NCBI GenBank assembly: GCA_051871555.1
Contig: JBJECZ010000196.1
Span: 1 to 55,677, forward strand
From: SFTJ01 sp051871555
GTDB lineage: Bacteria; Bacteroidota; Bacteroidia; Bacteroidales; Muribaculaceae
Length of the DNA stretch: 55,677 bases
Direction of reading: 5' to 3'
Below are positions 34,485 through 42,256 of the stretch, in pieces. Positions within the stretch are counted from its first letter, which is position 1; the number at the start of each line of letters is the position of its first letter. The notes under the pieces were generated by a model. It ran no database searches. It saw only the letters and a program-made list of their open reading frames with translations, and was not told the DNA's origin. The position numbers were made by a program, and so were the translations under genes.

Positions 34485-35291
34485 ATGAAACAATTAAATT
34501 TTATTATTGCTATTATCGCAATTGCAATTATGGTGGTGGCACTTGCCTCTTGCTCGCCGAGCGCTAACACCGAACCCGGCGCTTGCGAAACCAAGGAAGA
34601 TGCCTTTGTTGATGAAGCAAAAGAAGCCGATGCCCTCCTTTGCACCGTCGAAGAATTGCGGCAAATGTCTGAAAAGGACAAAAAATACAAAGCCGACCTT
34701 ATTAAGGTTTATAAGCACCTCCGATTCAAAGACGAGGTCGCCTATTTTGACATGACCAAACAGCAAGCCGAAGCCGAAAAAGTCGACATGGATTTATATT
34801 ATCAAATGGTTCAAGCAACAAATAATATGAATGTGGCCATAAATCAATGGAAGAAAGATGGTGAGGAAATAAATCTGGAAATCCCTGAGAATATATTGGA
34901 CATCATAGACACCCGACCAAAGAAAAATAACTTACAAATATTGACGAAAGGTCTTTCCACATCAACTTATGCTTTTGGTAATTTAAACACTATAGACCAA
35001 GATGAAGCACGAGACTATTTCCAACCACAAGAAAATGATAAGGCAGTACTATTCCGATGTAGAGCAAACGCCACACCAGCATCATTATTTTACTGTTCAG
35101 TAAGCGTATTTGGAGAAACTAAGATAGCATCTGGGGCTTGTGGTGTTGTTTCGTTTACTGAAACATTAGTGCCCGTGGCAGCTTATGGATGTGGTTTGGT
35201 AGCAACCGTTAGTTTTAGAACAACTGACTCTTACGGAGGAATGTGCAGCTGGTTCTCAAAGCCAAGCGTAACTCCTGGCGGCGATTTTTAA
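34485..35291 (+). CDS. Putative lipoprotein of unknown function, copy A of a tandem pair
   Basis: A 268-residue protein with a lipoprotein signal (IIAIAIMVVALASCSPS, Cys at about 23). Residues 24-140 are charged and helical (KADLIKVYKHLRFKDEVAYF, then MTKQQAEAEKVDMDLYYQMV) and closely match copy B. Residues about 150-268 are unique to this copy and look beta-rich (LFYCSVSVFGETKIASGACG, then VPVAAYGCGLVATVSFRTT) with G, S, T and aromatic residues. I recognise no family. The second half resembles an exported domain. It shares a 137-bp identical DNA block with copy B (34548-34684). Confidence 0.7.
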   Translation: MKQLNFIIAIIAIAIMVVALASCSPSANTEPGACETKEDAFVDEAKEADALLCTVEELRQMSEKDKKYKADLIKVYKHLRFKDEVAYFDMTKQQAEAEKVDMDLYYQMVQATNNMNVAINQWKKDGEEINLEIPENILDIIDTRPKKNNLQILTKGLSTSTYAFGNLNTIDQDEARDYFQPQENDKAVLFRCRANATPASLFYCSVSVFGETKIASGACGVVSFTETLVPVAAYGCGLVATVSFRTTDSYGGMCSWFSKPSVTPGGDF

Positions 35292-35339
35292 ATTGATATC
35301 TAAACTATTTCTCAATTAACCATTTAAGGTAATTAAACT

Positions 35340-35870
35340 ATGAAACGATTAAATAACATTATTGCTATTATTGCCATTTTCGCCGTTATGTTTATGGCAC
35401 TGCAAATATGTTTTATTTCTTGCTCGCCGAGCGCTAACACCGAACCCGGCGCTTGCGAAACCAAGGAAGATGCCTTTGTTGATGAAGCAAAAGAAGCCGA
35501 TGCCCTCCTTTGCACCGTCGAAGAATTGCGGCAAATGTCTGAAAAGGACAAAAAGACGAAAGCCGACCTTATAAAGATGTACAAATACCTGCGAATCGAA
35601 GGCGGTATCGTTTATTTTGAAATGACCAAACAGCAAGCCGAAGCCGAAAAAGTCGACATGGAATTATACGATAAAATGGTTAAATCGGTCAAAGAAGCGA
35701 ATGAATGTGCTGCAAGGTGGAAGAAAGATGGATTGGAATTTAACCTTGAAGACGCCGACAATCTATTAGATGTGATTGATTCACGACCTAAATCGCAACG
35801 CGGCAAACACACGAAGTCATCAACCCAAAGCAGCAACAAGAGCACCGAAACGCTCGACATCGACCGTTAG
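35340..35870 (+). CDS. Putative lipoprotein of unknown function, copy B of a tandem pair
   Basis: A 176-residue protein whose first 125 residues match copy A (same SCSPSANTEPGACETKED mature start and EELRQMSEKDKK block) but which ends in a short polar tail rich in S, T, K and N (KSSTQSSNKSTETLDIDR) instead of the beta-rich domain. Cys at about 29 is the probable lipidation site. DNA at 35418-35554 is identical to 34548-34684 and 35622-35662 to 34752-34792, at a constant offset of 870 bp, so the duplication is recent or kept alike by gene conversion. It starts 48 bp after copy A. Function is unknown. Confidence 0.68.
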   Translation: MKRLNNIIAIIAIFAVMFMALQICFISCSPSANTEPGACETKEDAFVDEAKEADALLCTVEELRQMSEKDKKTKADLIKMYKYLRIEGGIVYFEMTKQQAEAEKVDMELYDKMVKSVKEANECAARWKKDGLEFNLEDADNLLDVIDSRPKSQRGKHTKSSTQSSNKSTETLDIDR

Positions 35871-36026
35871 CAGCACAGCTCATCAAAAACCGAGGACCTT
35901 TACTTTCACCTCCTGACGAAGGGTGATATATCATGCCACAAGCATCGGCATCGCGCCACGTGCTTGTGGCTATCTAATTGGGCGGACATTTGCGTGGTAT
36001 ATAATCGGAATTTGCCGTAGGTATAT

Positions 36027-36188
36027 AAAAAAATAATCCTCTGCATCACGCAGAAGACAATCTTTCAGCCTTGTAGATGGCTATATACATAAACCTTAAA
36101 ACTAAACCTTTTTGAGATAAATCACATCATCGTCACGACTTATGATTTCCTTAAAATCTAAATACCATAAAAACTTGATGCAAAGTTA
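36027..36188 (-). ncRNA. Possible small RNA of about 140 nt
   Basis: On the minus strand a TAACTTTG box (36188-36181) and, about 130 nt downstream, a terminator-like hairpin (TCTGC/GCAGA at 36054-36040) followed by a T run (36033-36027) frame a short transcript with no credible protein. The upstream TTG is missing. A remnant frame ending DDDVIYLKKV without a start codon lies inside it. This is a structural guess only. Confidence 0.3.
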
Positions 36189-36390
36189 TAAGAAATATGT
36201 TATATAACATAATTTTCGAGCATTATTTCTCGCGATTTAAGTCTTTTTAACACAAAACGCGCATATATACCTTGATTATGCCATATTTATGCAAAAATTG
36301 ACCCATAAAGCACCCAACACGAAGTAGATACCGCTACATTCTTTAATGGTAGCAATTCGCATCCTGTGCGACGCCTTGGCTGCCGGGTAT

Positions 36391-36500
36391 GCAACCGCGC
36401 CGCGGTTGTGCGAGGTGGCAAGCGTTTTGCATTCCCCACATAGTCACCTGCGGCGCCAATGCGGGGTTATAAAGGCTGTAACCGCTCACGCGGTTAATAT
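36391..36500 (+). repeat. Dispersed palindromic intergenic element, copy 3
   Basis: GCAACCGCGCCGCGGTTGTG, then CCCCACATAGTCACCTGCGG followed by CGCCAATGCGGGGTTAT, then TGTAACCGCTCACGCGGTTA. Outer and inner parts are self-complementary. Flanked upstream by AATTCGCATCCTGTGCGACG and downstream by the hairpin at 36525-36549. It lies in a convergent gene gap. Confidence 0.85.
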
Positions 36501-36658
36501 CGCTGGCAATCAAGGTAACACATCATTGGCGTCCGTAGAGGACGCCAATTAATGATAATGTGCTAATAATTAGTTATTTATTAAAAACAACGTCCTCTCA
36601 GACGTGGAAGCACCTTTAGCGACAGCGCCCCTTATCACCATGGAAGCTGATGGCGGGG

Positions 36659-37315
36659 TTATTCTTTTTCGCCGTAGGCGAGGTCGCCGGCGTCGCCCAA
36701 GCCCGGCACGATGTAGAAATGCGCATTCAGCTTAGGGTCGACAGCGCCTACCCACACTGTGGTGGTTTCGGCAGGGAAATGGTCGCGCACATAGTCGATG
36801 GCAGGCTGCGAGGCAATCACCGAGGCGATGTGCACATGCTTTGGCGTGCCCTTGGTGAGCAGTGCTTTGTATGCCAGCTCCATCGATGCGCCGGTGGCAA
36901 GCATTGGGTCGACGAGCAGCAGCACCTTGCCGTCGATGTTGGGCGAGGCGATATATTCGATGTTAACGTCAAACTCGTCGGACCCGTCGTGATATTTGCG
37001 ATAAGCCGAAACGAAAGCGTTTTCAGCCTTGTCGAAATACGACAGGAAGCCCTCGTGCAACGGCAGTCCTGCACGCAGAATGGTGGCAATCACCACATCG
37101 TCGGCAAACTCAAACTCGTCAGCCACACCCAAGCATGTGGTGGTTTTTACAGGTTGGTATTCGAGGCGCTTCGAAATTTCGTAAGCCATCACCTGCCCGA
37201 TGCGGTGGATGTTGTTGCGAAACACCAGGCGGTTGCCCTGTGTGTTCACGTCGCGCATCTCTCTCAGGAACTGTCCAACCAGCGAATTGTGGTCGGCAAA
37301 ATTAATGATTTCCAT
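36659..37315 (-). CDS. upp: Uracil phosphoribosyltransferase
   Basis: A 218-residue enzyme that makes UMP from uracil and PRPP. I chose the ATG at 37315 (MEIINFADHNSLVGQFLREMRD), the conserved N-terminus; a longer frame to 37369 runs into ribF. The PRPP loop is LLLVDPMLATGASM at about 131-144, and the C-terminal uracil-binding part is FYIVPGLGDAGDLAYGEKE. The start is 4 bp after the ribF stop, so it is the last gene of the HAD-ribF-upp run. Confidence 0.94.
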   Translation of the reverse strand: MEIINFADHNSLVGQFLREMRDVNTQGNRLVFRNNIHRIGQVMAYEISKRLEYQPVKTTTCLGVADEFEFADDVVIATILRAGLPLHEGFLSYFDKAENAFVSAYRKYHDGSDEFDVNIEYIASPNIDGKVLLLVDPMLATGASMELAYKALLTKGTPKHVHIASVIASQPAIDYVRDHFPAETTTVWVGAVDPKLNAHFYIVPGLGDAGDLAYGEKE

Positions 37316-37319
37316 ATAT

Positions 37320-38264
37320 TTAGATTTTTTGATTAATATTCTTTTCAAGGAAATAGCAAAGCGAGGCATCGCGGTCGGCAGCCAGCTGCTGCTTCAGCTC
37401 CTCGAGCGAAGCATAGTGCTGCTCGCTGCGCAGACGCTTGACGAACCGCACGGCAAAGCGGCGGTCGTAAATGTCGGCGTCGAAGTCGAAGATGTTCACC
37501 TCCACGCTTATTCCGCCCTCGGCGAGTACCGTAGGCCGCGTGCCTATGTTAGCCATCGAGGGCAGCCAGTCGCCGTCGTCGATTTGGGCAAGCGTAACGT
37601 ACACGCCGTTGGCAGGCATAATCACCTGCGGCGAATAGTCACCCACGTTTGCCGTTGGGAAGCCAATCTTCCTGCCGTTTTTCAAGCCATGCACCACCGT
37701 GCCCGACAGGCAAAACGGATGATGCAGCCGCAGCATGGCAGCCTCCACGTCGCCCTCGGCAATGTAGCGGCGCACAATCGACGAGCTAACCGGCGCGTAT
37801 TTGCCTGTGTATTCGGCAGCCAGCACCACCTCAACGCCCAGCCGCGCGCCGTTAGCGCGGTAGTCGTCGAAGCACTCTCTGCGGTTGTGCCCGAAGCGGT
37901 GATTGAATCCCACCACCAGCGCCTTCAGCCCGTAGCAGTCGCGCAGCAGCGCCATGAACGCTGTGGAATCGAGCGCAGCCAGCTCGGGAGTGAAATCCAT
38001 GAGAATGAGATAGTCAACGCCCTGGTCGGCGATGCAGCGTATACGGTCGTCGAGGGTGCAAATCCACTTCTGTCCGGCATTGTGCAGCACATTCTGCGGG
38101 TGGTCGCGAAACGTGACCACGGCAGTAGCCAAGCCGCGCTTGCCAGCCTCGTGCTTGAGCGACTCAACAAGCGTGCGGTGTCCGAGGTGAAAACCGTCGA
38201 ACATGCCAATAGTGGCTGCAATTGTCATAGGAGGACATTGCTGCGGATGGTTGATTATCTTCAT
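37320..38264 (-). CDS. ribF: Bifunctional riboflavin kinase/FAD synthetase
   Basis: A 314-residue enzyme that turns riboflavin into FMN and then FAD. The N-terminal nucleotidyltransferase half has IGMFDGFHLGHRTL (an HxGH-type site) and VVGFNHRFGHNR; the C-terminal kinase half has GLKNGRKIGFPTANV and MANIGTRPTV with VEVNIFDFDADIY. Length is normal. It starts 2 bp after the HAD gene stop and ends 4 bp before upp, so the three are coupled. Confidence 0.94.
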   Translation of the reverse strand: MKIINHPQQCPPMTIAATIGMFDGFHLGHRTLVESLKHEAGKRGLATAVVTFRDHPQNVLHNAGQKWICTLDDRIRCIADQGVDYLILMDFTPELAALDSTAFMALLRDCYGLKALVVGFNHRFGHNRRECFDDYRANGARLGVEVVLAAEYTGKYAPVSSSIVRRYIAEGDVEAAMLRLHHPFCLSGTVVHGLKNGRKIGFPTANVGDYSPQVIMPANGVYVTLAQIDDGDWLPSMANIGTRPTVLAEGGISVEVNIFDFDADIYDRRFAVRFVKRLRSEQHYASLEELKQQLAADRDASLCYFLEKNINQKI

Positions 38265-38266
38265 CT

Positions 38267-38881
38267 TTATTTATTGAAATAGTCGTAGAACTCAGTGCCG
38301 GGCTTCACGCAATAGGTGGCAAATCCCAGCTCGGCGGCAGCGTCGCAGTTGCCCTGACCGTCGTCGAAAAACAGCGTTTCCTCAGGCTTGATGCCGAACT
38401 TCTCAACGCAGCGCATGAAGATGCGGGCATCGGGCTTGCAGCACAATTCCTCGTACGACACCACCACGCCATCGGCATAATAGTTGATGTCGTGGCCGTC
38501 GCCCTCAAAATATTCTTTGATGATGCTCTCGAACATTATGGCATTGGTGTTCGACAAGATGTAGATGCGATAGCGCTGCTTCAGCTGCTCAAGCGCACGC
38601 AGGCGTTCAACCGGAATGCCTAACAAGAACTGCTTGAAGCACCAGTCGATGGTGTCGTCGCTCACCTCGCAAGTGAAATGTTTGCGAATTTCGTCGCGAA
38701 ACTGCTGCGGAGTCACCTTTCCCTCCTCGAGCGCCAAGAAAATGCCGCTCTGCTTATACACGCCCAGCAAGTCGTTGGCGTTGGGCATACCGGCTTCGGT
38801 GTAAGCCTTCACACAACGGTCGCGATTGATGTTAACAATCACTCCGCCAAGGTCGAATAACAAGTTTTTTATCTCTGCCAT
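38267..38881 (-). CDS. HAD family hydrolase (subfamily IA phosphatase)
   Basis: A 204-residue cytoplasmic phosphatase-like protein. Motif I is LLFDLGGVIVNINRDR near residues 7-22, motif II is YILSNTNA, motif III a Lys in CCKPDARIF and motif IV FFDDGQGNCDAA. In motif I the second Asp of the usual DxD is Gly (DLGG), as in YihX-type sugar phosphatases, so phosphatase activity is still plausible. Substrate is unknown; position before ribF might hint at FMN or a riboflavin precursor phosphate, but this is inference. The next upstream gene is 51 bp away. Confidence 0.88.
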   Translation of the reverse strand: MAEIKNLLFDLGGVIVNINRDRCVKAYTEAGMPNANDLLGVYKQSGIFLALEEGKVTPQQFRDEIRKHFTCEVSDDTIDWCFKQFLLGIPVERLRALEQLKQRYRIYILSNTNAIMFESIIKEYFEGDGHDINYYADGVVVSYEELCCKPDARIFMRCVEKFGIKPEETLFFDDGQGNCDAAAELGFATYCVKPGTEFYDYFNK

Positions 38882-38932
38882 ATCTATTCGTATTATTTAA
38901 TATTATTCAAAATCAATTTCGTGGCGTGGGCG

Positions 38933-40060
38933 TCAGTCGGTGCGCCGGCGCGTTGAAAAACGTATGGTCTTGTCGTTGCTCGTGCTCGACGCCGACTTTT
39001 TCTTCACCACCTCAATAGTCGAACCGCCCTCGCGCTGTTCAACTTGTTCCGCCGCCTCGGCATCGTCGGTCAGCTCGCCGCGTTCGGCAGCCAGGCGTCG
39101 CGCCTTAGCCTCTTGCTCGGCACGCTTGGCAGCCTCTTTGGCTTGCTTCTTAGCCTGTTTTTCGCGCTCCTTGCGCAAGCGTTTTTCCTCCTCGGCTTGC
39201 TGGCGCTTTAGTTTCAACAGGTCTTCCTCTCGTTCCTTCGGAATTGCGGTTTTGAACTTGCCGGGCGTGATGGCTTTGATTTCCGAGCCGTCGAGCACCA
39301 AATCCTCAGGCTTGATGTCGAGACCAGTGGTGCCAACAATGTGCTGGCTCTTTATTGATATGTCGTGCACCGAATAGCCATTGCCGAATCGGCTAAGGTC
39401 GACGTTTCCCTTAATTCCGTTCACTCTGCCACGCTCGGTGTATTGCCATATCACATATTTCGTACCGTCGCTCAGCTCCGGCTCCGGCTCGGTGTAACGG
39501 GCAATGAACAGCGGATAGTTGGTGAAACGGCCGGCAAGGTTGCGGTTGTAGAAATTCACATAAGTGTAGATGATTGGCGCCACGCGATAGTGCTCGTAAA
39601 TCATCACAGCAAAAGCATGCAGGCTGTCCACCAGCTGCTGTTGGCTCCATTTGCCCATCGACTCCACATCAATCATCGGCACCAGGTTCTGCTCGTCGCG
39701 CCGCACATAGCGCTTCATGTTCTCAAACTGGTCGGCAATGGTCGACGACGAGCGCAGGAAGTGATAGCATCCCACCTTCACGCCATGCTTGCGTGCCTCG
39801 GCAATGTTTTCCTCGAAGCGAGGGTCGACGTAGGTGGCGCCTTCGGTGGCTTTGATGTAGGCAAATTTGATGTTTTTGTTGCGGGCAATGGCAGCCCAAT
39901 CGATGTCGCCCTGATACTTCGACACGTCGATGCCGTCGTAGGTGTCGGCAAGCCCATTCGATTCGCCGGGTACGATGCCACGGTCCTCGATGTGCTGAAT
40001 CTGCGCAAATGCGGCGGCAGCAAACACGGCGAACAATATAGCGAGTGAAATATGCTTCAT
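38933..40060 (-). CDS. GH25 lysozyme with long charged C-terminal tail
   Basis: A 375-residue secreted protein with a signal peptide (MKHISLAILFAVFAAAAFAQ). The GH25 domain (about 38-240) has GIDVSKYQGDIDW, FAYIKATEGATYVDP, VGCYHFLRS and the catalytic IDVES pair (Asp, Glu). GH25 enzymes cut the MurNAc-GlcNAc bond of peptidoglycan. Residues about 275-350 form a highly charged K/E/R/A helix (EREEDLLKLKRQQAEEEKRL) followed by a basic S/T-rich end; such a tail could bind wall or act as a spacer. It overlaps the stop of the other GH25 gene by four bases. The tail is absent from that paralogue. Confidence 0.9.
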   Translation of the reverse strand: MKHISLAILFAVFAAAAFAQIQHIEDRGIVPGESNGLADTYDGIDVSKYQGDIDWAAIARNKNIKFAYIKATEGATYVDPRFEENIAEARKHGVKVGCYHFLRSSSTIADQFENMKRYVRRDEQNLVPMIDVESMGKWSQQQLVDSLHAFAVMIYEHYRVAPIIYTYVNFYNRNLAGRFTNYPLFIARYTEPEPELSDGTKYVIWQYTERGRVNGIKGNVDLSRFGNGYSVHDISIKSQHIVGTTGLDIKPEDLVLDGSEIKAITPGKFKTAIPKEREEDLLKLKRQQAEEEKRLRKEREKQAKKQAKEAAKRAEQEAKARRLAAERGELTDDAEAAEQVEQREGGSTIEVVKKKSASSTSNDKTIRFSTRRRTD

Positions 40061-40818
40061 TTCTTACGTTTCTTTTTTGAATAGGTTATGCTGTTGAGCG
40101 AGAAGTCGGGGTGAAAACGGTCGAGGTCGACACGTTCCTTGATGCCCTCAATGCGTCCGCGCTCGCTGAATTGCCAAATTGTGTAACGGGCATCGCCTTT
40201 CAGTTCGGGTCGGCGCTGCTTGTAGTTGGCAATGAACAGATGATATTGCTTGAAGTCCTTAGAAAGGTGCTCGTTGTAGATGCGTTCGCTGGTGTAAATC
40301 ATCGGATACACTCCAAAATGCTGCTTCACCAATTGGCAGAACTCCTTGAGCTGAGCCACCGCGTTACGGGCATTTTTTGCCGAGCCATATTTTTCAAAAT
40401 CAACCATTGGAATGATGTCCTGCTTATTGCGGTCGACGTTTTTCACAAAATTGTCGAACTGCTCGCGAGCACTCACCCGATAATTGAAAAAATGATAGCT
40501 GCCCACCTTGAAGCCTTTTTTTCGGGCATTCTTCAGATTGTATTCGTAGTTTGAGTCGACCCACGAAGCGCCCTCGGTGGCTTTGATGTAGACAAATCGA
40601 ATTTCGGGGTGACCTTTTTTCACCTTTTTCCAATCGATTTTGCCGTTGTGGTGCGAGATGTCGATGCCGTCGACATCGACAGTCTTGGCACGCTTTTTGG
40701 CGTGGGTGGCACAAGCGGCACCACTCACTGCAAGCATGAATATGATAAGTGCAAAAAAATAAATCTGTTTCACGCTACACGCAAGTTGCGGAGCTATGTC
40801 ATAGTCACAACCCCTCAT
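40057..40818 (-). CDS. GH25 lysozyme
   Basis: A 253-residue GH25 muramidase with GIDISHHNGKIDW, FVYIKATEGASWVDS, VGSYHFFNY and catalytic MVDFEKYG (Asp and Glu), ending in a lysine-rich tail. The annotated start is the ATG at 40818. The peptide MRGCDYDIAPQLACS before the hydrophobic stretch is unlike a signal, however; a GTG at 40773 (then KQIYFFALIIFMLAV) would give a classic signal peptide and a longer leader after the TAACTTTG box at 40840-40847. The exported form acts in the periplasm on peptidoglycan. Translation of the second lysozyme is coupled to it by an ATGA overlap. Confidence 0.88.
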   Translation of the reverse strand: MRGCDYDIAPQLACSVKQIYFFALIIFMLAVSGAACATHAKKRAKTVDVDGIDISHHNGKIDWKKVKKGHPEIRFVYIKATEGASWVDSNYEYNLKNARKKGFKVGSYHFFNYRVSAREQFDNFVKNVDRNKQDIIPMVDFEKYGSAKNARNAVAQLKEFCQLVKQHFGVYPMIYTSERIYNEHLSKDFKQYHLFIANYKQRRPELKGDARYTIWQFSERGRIEGIKERVDLDRFHPDFSLNSITYSKKKRKK

Positions 40819-40839
40819 TAATGTTGCTGTTTACGCACA

Positions 40840-40847
40840 CAAAGTTA
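40840..40847 (-). promoter_or_regulatory. -7 promoter element of the GH25 pair
   Basis: Minus-strand TAACTTTG. If the ATG at 40818 is used the leader would be only about 15 nt; with the GTG at 40773 it would be about 60 nt, which decides between the starts in favour of the GTG. Confidence 0.5.
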
Positions 40848-40903
40848 CTAAATTACTCGCTAAAATGCTTGCATAAATCTCAAAAAGCACACACCGCAAG
40901 CCA

Positions 40904-41800
40904 TTATTTGCCCGCTTTGGTGCGAATTGAACGCGGCGAAACGCCCAATTTTGTCTTGACATATCTGCCAAAGTTCGACACGTCGGGGAACCCCAACTGC
41001 ATGGCAATCTCCTTCACCGACAGGTCGGAGCGCAGCAGCAAGTATTCGATGCGGTTGATGAGAATGCTGTCGATGAGCTCCTTGGCGGTTTGCCCGCTGC
41101 ACAGCTTGCACACATGGGTGAGATATTTGGGCGTGACATTCAGCTCGGTGGCATAGTACTGAATGGAGCGGTTGGGTATTGTGCTCGACGAGATGTTGTT
41201 GTTCACCATGGTGATGAGCTTCTTGAACAGCACATCGCATTGGCGCACCGGCACCGGCGAGTCGTATCCGTCAAGCCCCTGCTTTTCGGTGTAGCACTGC
41301 AGTTCGCAAAGGAATGCCATGGTGAGGTGCGAAACCACCGCCTCAAACATGCGCCCGTGATATACGGTTACTCGCTTGAGCAGCAGCTTCTCATAGATAT
41401 CGAGCACCCGTATGAATTCTTCATCGAGGTGCACAAGCGGCGATATGCGGTTATTGAAGACTTTTGCCCACTTGATGCGCTCGTTGCTGATAATCGACAG
41501 CAGAAAATCGTTGGACAAAACTATGGCATTACCCTCAAAGTTGGTGCTGGTTTTGCTGTTGCTCAAAACCAGATTCGGAGGGCACACAATCATATCGTTA
41601 CGCTTGCCCACTATGGTCATCTTGTTCATTTCAAGTTTTATCTTGCCTTTTGTTACAAACAAGAAAGTGAGCGAGCGCCTTGAGTCGAAGTTATTTGATT
41701 TCTCAAGATGCCTGATGCTACGAAAGAACGAAATGTCACGAGTCGACAATACAATATCAAAATTTTTCTCCGTATCTTTTATTTGGTTCTTCTCATCCAT
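40904..41800 (-). CDS. AraC family transcriptional regulator
   Basis: A 298-residue regulator starting at the ATG at 41800 (MDEKNQIKDTEKNF); a TTG two codons earlier is in frame. Residues 1-170 are a cupin-like sensor region (LTFLFVTKGKIKLEMN); residues about 195-298 hold two AraC helix-turn-helix motifs (SIQYYATELNVTPKYLTHVCKLCSG and VKEIAMQLGFPDVSNFGRYVKTKLG in part), ending in PRSIRT. The ligand is unknown. It faces the GH25 pair from upstream with 85 bp between and lies 450 bp from the serpin gene, so any of these could be targets. Confidence 0.9.
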   Translation of the reverse strand: MDEKNQIKDTEKNFDIVLSTRDISFFRSIRHLEKSNNFDSRRSLTFLFVTKGKIKLEMNKMTIVGKRNDMIVCPPNLVLSNSKTSTNFEGNAIVLSNDFLLSIISNERIKWAKVFNNRISPLVHLDEEFIRVLDIYEKLLLKRVTVYHGRMFEAVVSHLTMAFLCELQCYTEKQGLDGYDSPVPVRQCDVLFKKLITMVNNNISSSTIPNRSIQYYATELNVTPKYLTHVCKLCSGQTAKELIDSILINRIEYLLLRSDLSVKEIAMQLGFPDVSNFGRYVKTKLGVSPRSIRTKAGK

Positions 41801-41837
41801 AATCAATAGTCCTAATAACTGTAATTATGCCGTACCA

Positions 41838-41845
41838 CAAAGATA
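41838..41845 (-). promoter_or_regulatory. -7 promoter element of the AraC regulator gene
   Basis: Minus-strand TATCTTTG 37 bp upstream of the ATG. No TTG at 19-21 bp. The rest of 41846-42107 is AT-rich without a gene. Confidence 0.5.
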
Positions 41846-42107
41846 TATATTTCAAATCAAAAAAAATAGTTAAATCGGCGATTAAGCTATGCTAAAAACG
41901 CCATTTGACTGTATTTTATCGCTTTTTGACAAGTTTTGTGGAAATTGCGAACATTAATTTTTCGCTAATTATACCGAAATTTGCATTGCAGAATGAAACC
42001 TAATAACATCTAACATACAACAATTGATTATCTCTTTTTTGCACGAACACTACTTTAACTCATTATTGTTTTGCAAATTATTATTTTATAGACTCTATTA
42101 ATAGCCG

Positions 42108-42146
42108 ATGCGTGGGTGTTGCGACAACAACCACGCATCTTTTCTT
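42108..42146 (+). terminator. Orphan rho-independent terminator
   Basis: GATGCGTGG and CCACGCATC with further pairing TGTTG/CAACA inside, then TTTTCTT. It points along the plus strand although no plus-strand gene precedes it within 6 kb. It may end a small RNA transcribed from the AT-rich interval 41850-42107. Confidence 0.6.
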
Positions 42147-42183
42147 CGCCCCGCTAACCGACACTTCGCCACTTAATGACAAC

Positions 42184-42225
42184 AAAAAAGGCTACGCCGT
42201 GATAATTTCATCACTACACGCAGCC
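42184..42225 (-). terminator. Terminator of the C10 protease-serpin operon
   Basis: On the minus strand an imperfect stem starting GGCTGCGTG and ending CGGCGTAGCC is followed by TTTTTT, about 30 bp after the serpin stop. Confidence 0.75.
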
Positions 42226-42256
42226 CTGAAAATGAGTTTTTCACGCCTCGGCGCCG

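Larger units (their letters stand above)
35871..36658. other. Long gene-free interval between the lipoprotein pair and upp
   Basis: A 788-bp convergent gap. It holds a hairpin with 10-bp arms at 35935-35944 and 35961-35970 (GCCACAAGCA with TGCTTGTGGC), which may end the lipoprotein message although no T tract follows; a possible minus-strand small RNA (36027-36188); an AT-rich stretch at 36150-36300; a palindromic repeat copy (36391-36500); and a perfect hairpin at 36525-36549 (ATTGGCGTCC with GGACGCCAAT). No coding frame here is convincing. Confidence 0.7.

Noticed and set aside
37200..38282. 360-codon plus-strand frame opposite ribF and upp
   Set aside because: Antisense shadow across two well-supported genes and their 4-bp junction.
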